From Sedimenticola sp. (GTDB taxonomy: Bacteria; Pseudomonadota; Gammaproteobacteria; Chromatiales; Chromatiaceae), in contig JALWGP010000255.1 in assembly GCA_027038775.1 (NCBI GenBank), forward strand, positions 1 to 9,879: DNA of 9,879 nt, given 5' to 3'. The position numbers and the translations under genes were made by a program. Every line of letters begins with the position of its first letter. Position 1 is the stretch's first letter. Below are positions 6,286-9,879 of the stretch, piece by piece. Under the pieces are notes generated by a model. The model searched no databases, had not been told where the DNA came from, and saw nothing but the letters and a program-made list of their open reading frames with translations.

Positions 6286-6317
6286 AGGTTACAGGCTGTA
6301 CCCTGCTACGGGGTCAA
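6286..6317 (-). promoter_or_regulatory. MerR-type promoter/operator with 20-bp spacer
   Basis: On the minus strand, TTGACC (6312-6317) and TAACCT (6286-6291) are separated by 20 bp instead of 17. The spacer holds the dyad CCGTA-GCAGGG-TACAG. The classical mer operator has CCGTA-N6-TACGG between TTGACT and TAAGGT with a 19-bp spacer, so hexamers, dyad and placing agree closely. Over-long spacers are the hallmark of promoters untwisted by MerR-family activators. Transcription would start near 6279 and the first ORF is the CxxC mini-protein. The -35 ends 37 bases after the arsJ stop, and no terminator is visible between them. No merR gene is in the window. Confidence 0.65.
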
Positions 6318-6354
6318 GAAGGGAATCGACAGGTTGGGCTGGAAAGTGCAAAGG

Positions 6355-7560
6355 TCAGTGGCTCGTGGAAGGCTGGGGGAGAGACAGCGACAGCAGCGCA
6401 GCCATGAGCACGAAGCCGGCGGACCACCAGAGGCATCCCTCCAGCCCCCACACCTGGTAGGCCCAGCCCGAGAGTACGGTGCCGGTGAGCCGGCCGCCGG
6501 CATTGGCCATGTAGTAGAAGCCCACGTTCATCGCCACCTTGTCGTGGGAGGAGTAGGCCAGGATCAGGTAGGAGTGGACCGCCGAGTTGATGGCGAAGAC
6601 CACGCCGAAGAGCACCAGGCCGACCACCACCACCCACTGCGCCGGCCATCCCAGGTGCAGCCCCAGCGCCATGCCGGCGGGAAAGGCGAACAGGACGAAG
6701 GCCCACAGGCGGGCGGTGTCGCCGCCGGGACCGCCACCGTGGTGACTGCGGCGCAGCAGGCCGGGGGCGGCGGCCTGGACGAAGCCGTAGCCGATCACCC
6801 ACAGGGCGAGGAAGCCGCCCACCCGCATGAAATCCCACTCCAGCACGTCGTAGAGAAAGACCGGCAGGCCCACCACGAACCAGACGTCGCGCGAGCCGAA
6901 GAGGAAAAAGCGCGCGGCGGAGAGCCAGTTGATGGCCGCCACCCTGGAGAAGACCTGGGTGAACCTGGGCTTGGACTTCATGCGGCCCACGCCGGAGGGC
7001 AGCAGCCAGGCGGTGATCAGCAGCACCGTCAGCAACATCCCGGACAGGCTGAGCAGGGCGCCGCGGAAGCCGATGAACTGCAGCAACGCCGCGCCGACGA
7101 AGAAGCCGGCCCCCTTGAGCGCGTTCTTGGAGCCGGTGAGGATGGCCACCCATTTGAACAGCCTGCTCTCGGCGCCGCCCTTGACCAGGGTCTTCACCGA
7201 CGCCTTGGCCGACATCTTGTTGAGATCCTTGGCGATGCCCGAGAGCGCCTGGGCGAACATCACGTAGGGCACCGAGAGCCAGGCGTCGGGCACCGCCAGC
7301 ATGGCCAGCGCCGCCACCTGCAGCCCCATGCCGATGTGCATGGTGAGGTTGAGGCCGATGCGTGCCCCCAGCCAGCCGCCCACCAGGTTGGTCACCACGC
7401 CGAAGAACTCGTAGAAGAGGAACAGCATGGCCACCTCGAAAGGCGAGTAGCCCAGCAGGTGGAAATAGAGCACCACCAGCATGCGGATGGCGCCGTCGGT
7501 GACGGTGAACGCCCAGTAGCCTCCGGTGACCGTGAGATAGTTGCGCGTGGCCTGATCCAT
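6355..7560 (-). CDS. arsJ: ArsJ, MFS exporter of 1-arseno-3-phosphoglycerate
   Basis: A 401-residue major-facilitator transporter of the inner membrane. Hydrophobic segments run throughout, and it starts MDQATRNYLTVTGGYWAFTV, followed by DGAIRMLVVLYFHLLGYSPF, all typical of ArsJ. A conserved central stretch reads LFGSRDVWFVVGLPVFLYD. In the known pathway ArsJ exports the unstable product made by the neighbouring GAPDH; outside the cell it falls apart to arsenate and 3-phosphoglycerate, so arsenate leaves without being reduced. The ATG at 7558-7560 was chosen because it fits the family's N-terminus and lies 11 bases after the GAPDH stop; an upstream in-frame ATG lies inside the GAPDH gene. The ribosome site is weak, suggesting coupling. 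A short charged loop joins helices 6 and 7 (about 190-205), and a second charged loop, RRSHHGGGPGGD, follows helix 8. Confidence 0.93.
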   Translation of the reverse strand: MDQATRNYLTVTGGYWAFTVTDGAIRMLVVLYFHLLGYSPFEVAMLFLFYEFFGVVTNLVGGWLGARIGLNLTMHIGMGLQVAALAMLAVPDAWLSVPYVMFAQALSGIAKDLNKMSAKASVKTLVKGGAESRLFKWVAILTGSKNALKGAGFFVGAALLQFIGFRGALLSLSGMLLTVLLITAWLLPSGVGRMKSKPRFTQVFSRVAAINWLSAARFFLFGSRDVWFVVGLPVFLYDVLEWDFMRVGGFLALWVIGYGFVQAAAPGLLRRSHHGGGPGGDTARLWAFVLFAFPAGMALGLHLGWPAQWVVVVGLVLFGVVFAINSAVHSYLILAYSSHDKVAMNVGFYYMANAGGRLTGTVLSGWAYQVWGLEGCLWWSAGFVLMAALLSLSLPQPSTSH

Positions 7561-7571
7561 GGGCTGACCGG

Positions 7572-8579
7572 TCACATCATGCGGGCCATTTTCGCCGCCA
7601 GTTCCATCATGCGGTTCACGTAACCCCACTCGTTGTCGTACCAGGCATAGATCTTCACCTGGGTGCCGTCGACCACGAGGATGGAGGGGCCGTCGACGAT
7701 GGAGGAGCGGGGATCGTTGACATAGTCGATGGAGACCAGGGGCCGCTCCTCGTAACCCAGGATGCCCTTCAGCTCCCCGCCGGCGGCGTCCTTCAGATGG
7801 CCGTTGACCTCCTCCACGGTGACCGGCCGGGTCGCCTCGAAGACGAAATCGGTGAGCGAGGCGTTGAGCAGCGGCACCCGGATGGCGTGGCCGTTGAGTT
7901 TGCCCTCCAGCTCGGGAAAGATCCTGGTGATCGCCTTTGCCGAGCCGGTGGTGGTAGGGATGAGCGACTGGCCGCAGGCGCGGGCGCGGCGCAGATCCTT
8001 GTGCCCCTTGTCGACGATGGTCTGGGTGTTGGTGATGTCGTGGATGGTGGTCATGCTGCCGTGAACGATGCCGATCCTCTCGTGCATCACCTTCACCACC
8101 GGCGCCAGGCAGTTGGTGGTGCAGGAGGCGGCGGTGACGATGTCATGTTTTGCGGGATCGTAGAGGTGGTCGTTCACCCCGTACACCACGTTCAGCGCCG
8201 GCTCGGGCACCGGCGCCGACACCAGCACTTTCTTCACCCCCCGATCGAAATAGGGCTGGAGCTTTTCCCGGGTCTTGAATCGCCCGCTGCACTCGATCAC
8301 CAGGTCCACCCCCAGGGCGCTCCAGTCGATGGCGGCGGGATCCTCAATGCTGCTGAAGCCTACCTCGCGGCCATCGACCAGCAGGGCGTCGTCCCGCCAG
8401 CCGATGTCGTGCTGCCAGCGGCCATGCACCGAGTCGAACTCCAGCAGGTGAGCATGACACCGGGCGTCGCCCCGAATCTCATTGACGTGCACGATTTCAT
8501 ACTCCGGCCGGTTCCAGCCGGCACGGAAGCCCAGCTTGCCCATGCGGCCGAAGCCGTTGATGGCGATACGAATGGTCAT
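7572..8579 (-). CDS. ArsJ-associated glyceraldehyde-3-phosphate dehydrogenase
   Basis: A 335-residue cytoplasmic GAPDH. The Rossmann motif INGFGRMG (7-14) opens the NAD domain. The catalytic motif [11 protein letters not shown] has Cys153, with His180 in the [10 protein letters not shown] segment, and WYDNEWGY near the end is the family's C-terminal motif. Gly17 and the VNEIRGDA stretch resemble the ars-linked branch rather than the glycolytic enzyme. With arsenate in place of phosphate it converts glyceraldehyde 3-phosphate to 1-arseno-3-phosphoglycerate, the ArsJ substrate. The ATG at 8577-8579 follows GGGAG at good distance, so the in-frame start at 8603 is rejected. Assignment to the ars pathway rests on its position between arsR and arsJ. 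No promoter of its own is evident in the 66-bp gap after arsR. Confidence 0.94.
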   Translation of the reverse strand: MTIRIAINGFGRMGKLGFRAGWNRPEYEIVHVNEIRGDARCHAHLLEFDSVHGRWQHDIGWRDDALLVDGREVGFSSIEDPAAIDWSALGVDLVIECSGRFKTREKLQPYFDRGVKKVLVSAPVPEPALNVVYGVNDHLYDPAKHDIVTAASCTTNCLAPVVKVMHERIGIVHGSMTTIHDITNTQTIVDKGHKDLRRARACGQSLIPTTTGSAKAITRIFPELEGKLNGHAIRVPLLNASLTDFVFEATRPVTVEEVNGHLKDAAGGELKGILGYEERPLVSIDYVNDPRSSIVDGPSILVVDGTQVKIYAWYDNEWGYVNRMMELAAKMARMM

Positions 8580-8645
8580 TTTTCTTCTCCCACGGTTTTC
8601 CAAAGGGGAAAGCGTGCCAGATGGATGTTACAGCGGGATGACCGC

Positions 8646-8996
8646 TCACCCATCGCAAGTGTCGCGTCGCTCCCGGGTCACTGACGGCAGCCGCTCCAGG
8701 TCGTGGCGGTAGGGATCGCGTTCGCGGCAGCCGTCGCGCAGCGCCTCCAGCAGGCGCCCGGCCCACAGGGGCAGCTCGGGGTGGATGCGATAGTGGATCC
8801 AGAGCCCTTCACGGCGGTCCTGCACCACGCCGGCCTCGCGCAGGATGGCCAAGTGGCGGGAGACCTTCGGCTGGGCCATTTCGAGCGCGCCGGTGAGCTC
8901 GCAGACGCACAGCTCGCCGCGCTCGAGCAGCAGGTTGAGAATGCGCAGGCGGGTTCCGTCCGCCAGCGCCCGCATAAACTGTTCCGGCTGGACCAT
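8646..8996 (-). CDS. arsR: ArsR-family transcriptional repressor
   Basis: A 116-residue winged-helix repressor, the usual ArsR length (E. coli about 117). The metal site in helix 3 reads ELCVCEL with Cys30 and Cys32, as in the arsenite sensor of plasmid R773, but the third cysteine of that site is a threonine here. Cys90 and Cys114 in the C-terminal part might also bind. The recognition helix is about 42-56 (QPKVSRHLAILREAG), followed by the wing (QDRREGLWIHYRI). It should repress its own operon (arsR, GAPDH, arsJ) until As(III) binds. The start at 8994-8996 fits the family length; the ATG at 9087-9089 would add 31 residues unlike any ArsR domain. No ribosome binding site precedes the chosen start, and the promoter placement suggests a leaderless mRNA. 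Confidence 0.93.
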   Translation of the reverse strand: MVQPEQFMRALADGTRLRILNLLLERGELCVCELTGALEMAQPKVSRHLAILREAGVVQDRREGLWIHYRIHPELPLWAGRLLEALRDGCRERDPYRHDLERLPSVTRERRDTCDG

Positions 8997-9002
8997 GCGA
9001 AA

Positions 9003-9031
9003 ACGATATCTGGAAAAACCGATATGAACAA
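9003..9031 (-). promoter_or_regulatory. arsR promoter with its own palindromic operator
   Basis: On the minus strand, TTGTTC (9026-9031), a 17-bp spacer and TATCGT (9003-9008) form a weak sigma70-like promoter. Its -10 is so near the arsR ATG (8996) that transcription would begin at the start codon. The palindrome ATATCTGG-AAAAA-CCGATAT (9006-9025, one-base mismatch in length) lies between and over the -10, where an ArsR repressor would be expected. The sequence differs from the TATTCG-N6-CGAATA operators of the pump and permease. Confidence 0.55.
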
Positions 9032-9032
9032 G

Positions 9033-9051
9033 CCTGCCGGTTTGCGGCAGG
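9033..9051. repeat. 7-bp inverted repeat between arsR and rapA
   Basis: CCTGCCG-GTTTG-CGGCAGG is a perfect 7-bp hairpin with a 5-nt loop. It lies upstream of both divergent promoters and has no T tract on either strand. It may be a protein-binding dyad or may keep the two divergent units apart. Confidence 0.4.
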
Positions 9052-9071
9052 ACGGCGGGCGCAAGGGCGGT

Positions 9072-9077
9072 TAGAAT
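9072..9077 (+). promoter_or_regulatory. Possible rapA -10 element
   Basis: TAGAAT matches the -10 consensus at five of six positions and lies about 40 bases before the rapA start. The -35 at 17 bp (AGGACG, 9049-9054) has only three matches, so the promoter is tentative. Confidence 0.35.
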
Positions 9078-9115
9078 CACGGGGGTCATCCGCTTCCGCT
9101 GAGGCTGAGCCGCAC

Positions 9116-9879
9116 TTGGAAACCGACTACGTACCCGGCCAGAGATGGCTGAGCGACAGCGACCCCGACCTCGGGGTGGGCACCCTGGTGGAGATCGCGC
9201 CGCGCCGCCTGAAGCTGGCCTTCCCGGCGGTGGGCGAGAGCCGCATCTACGCCCTGCCGGATGCGCCGCTCACCCGCCTGCGGCTGGAGCGGGGGGACCG
9301 TTTTCGCGACCTGGAGGGAAACGAGTACCAGGTCACCGGCCTGGAGGAGCGGGGCGGGCTCTTCCGCTACCGCTGCGAGGGGGCGGACGGTGAGCCGGTC
9401 TTCATCGACGAGGGCCGCATCGACCCCAACCTCCAGCTCAACCGCCCCCGCGAGAAGCTGCTGGCGGGCCGACTGGACGACGACACCTGGTTCGACCTGC
9501 GCCGCCGCACCTGGCAGCAGGAGACACGGCTGCTCAAGTCCGAGGTGTTCGGGCTGGTGGGGCCGCGAATCCAGCTCATTCCCCACCAGCTCTACATCGC
9601 CCACCAGGTCTCCCGCCGCCAGGAGCCCCGCGCCCTGCTGGCGGACGAGGTGGGGCTGGGCAAGACCATCGAGGCGGGCCTCATTCTCCACCGCCTGCTG
9701 CTCGCCGGGCGCATCCAGCGGGTGCTGCTGGTGGTGCCGGAGCATCTGCTGCACCAGTGGCTGGTGGAGATGCTGCGCCGCTTCAACCTCCACTTTTCGA
9801 TCTTCGACCGCGAGCGTTTCGACCAGGCGGAGGGAGACAACCCCTTCCTCGGCGAGAGCAGGAAGCCGAGGCTGCAGAG
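9116..9879 (+). CDS. rapA: RNA polymerase-associated ATPase RapA (5' end only)
   Basis: First 254 codons of RapA (HepA), a Swi2/Snf2-family ATPase that binds RNA polymerase and helps it recycle after termination. The protein reads (M)ETDYVPGQRWLSDSDPDLG at the start, matching the GQRW-SD-E-LG opening of RapA. The first 107 or so residues are the Tudor-like N-terminal domains. The ATPase domain follows with IPHQLYIAHQV, the Walker A motif LLADEVGLGKT (174-184, Lys183) and VPEHLLHQWLVEMLRRFN. Homology begins right at the TTG codon at 9116-9118. No ATG lies between the previous stop and that point, so a TTG start is proposed, with GAGG (9101-9104) as a weak ribosome site. The gene runs off the right end and is divergent from arsR. 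It is a housekeeping gene bordering the resistance block. Confidence 0.9.
   Translation, partial: METDYVPGQRWLSDSDPDLGVGTLVEIAPRRLKLAFPAVGESRIYALPDAPLTRLRLERGDRFRDLEGNEYQVTGLEERGGLFRYRCEGADGEPVFIDEGRIDPNLQLNRPREKLLAGRLDDDTWFDLRRRTWQQETRLLKSEVFGLVGPRIQLIPHQLYIAHQVSRRQEPRALLADEVGLGKTIEAGLILHRLLLAGRIQRVLLVVPEHLLHQWLVEMLRRFNLHFSIFDRERFDQAEGDNPFLGESRKPRLQ

Noticed and set aside
6132..6407. 91-codon plus-strand ORF across the arsJ-adaptor gap
   Set aside because: No ribosome site or family likeness; it runs antisense over the MerR-type promoter and the CxxC mini-ORF.
6268..7623. 451-codon plus-strand ORF antisense to arsJ
   Set aside because: It is rich in His, Gln, Gly and Glu, the usual shadow of a GC-rich gene on the other strand. 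The arsJ frame has clear membrane segments and family motifs.
8997..9089. N-terminal extension of ArsR starting at 9089
   Set aside because: The 31 extra residues match nothing in the ArsR family and would be coded across the palindromic operator and the rapA promoter region.
262..9115. Mobile element or integrated island ends
   Set aside because: I looked for a transposase, integrase, tRNA and matching direct repeats at the edges of the block and saw none. The composition appears similar throughout, so recent insertion is not supported.

Overview
The window is GC-rich, densely coded bacterial DNA and most likely chromosomal DNA of a gammaproteobacterium. The grounds are a RapA (HepA) homologue, an NrdA with an N-terminal ATP-cone of the Pseudomonas kind, and an arsR / ArsJ-associated GAPDH / arsJ cluster. 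A purple-sulfur or sulfur-oxidising lineage (Chromatiales-like) is only a guess. Apart from rapA at the right end, every gene is on the minus strand.

Layout, left to right. (a) 1-261: 5' end of nrdA (class I ribonucleotide reductase, large subunit), leaving the window to the left. Its control region (about 378-472) has a near-consensus sigma70 promoter, an NrdR box against the -35, a perfect 12-bp tandem repeat and two DnaA-like boxes. (b) 489-512: terminator closing the metal/arsenic block. (c) 594-1797: an ArsP-type (DUF318) permease and a 78-residue thioredoxin-like CxxC protein, with their own promoter and operator. (d) 1841-6033: an RND efflux pump and its periplasmic adaptor, translationally coupled, behind a second copy of the same operator. 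(e) 6158-6317: a 32-codon CxxC mini-ORF resembling the start of a heavy-metal-associated (HMA/NmerA) domain, behind a mer-like promoter. (f) 6355-8996: arsR, ArsJ-associated GAPDH and arsJ, the pathway that makes 1-arseno-3-phosphoglycerate from arsenate and exports it. (g) 9116-9879: rapA on the plus strand, divergent from arsR and running off the right end.

The genes between nrdA and rapA form a compact toxic-metalloid resistance block of at least four transcription units. Arsenate is handled without arsC, by GAPDH plus ArsJ. The permease plus thioredoxin and the RND pump appear to be co-regulated, because both carry the palindrome TATTCG-N6-CGAATA. The arsR promoter carries a different palindrome, so a second ArsR/SmtB-type regulator outside the window may control the pump and permease. 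No arsC, arsB/acr3, arsA, arsH, merR, TolC-type outer-membrane gene, tRNA, insertion sequence or CRISPR is visible.
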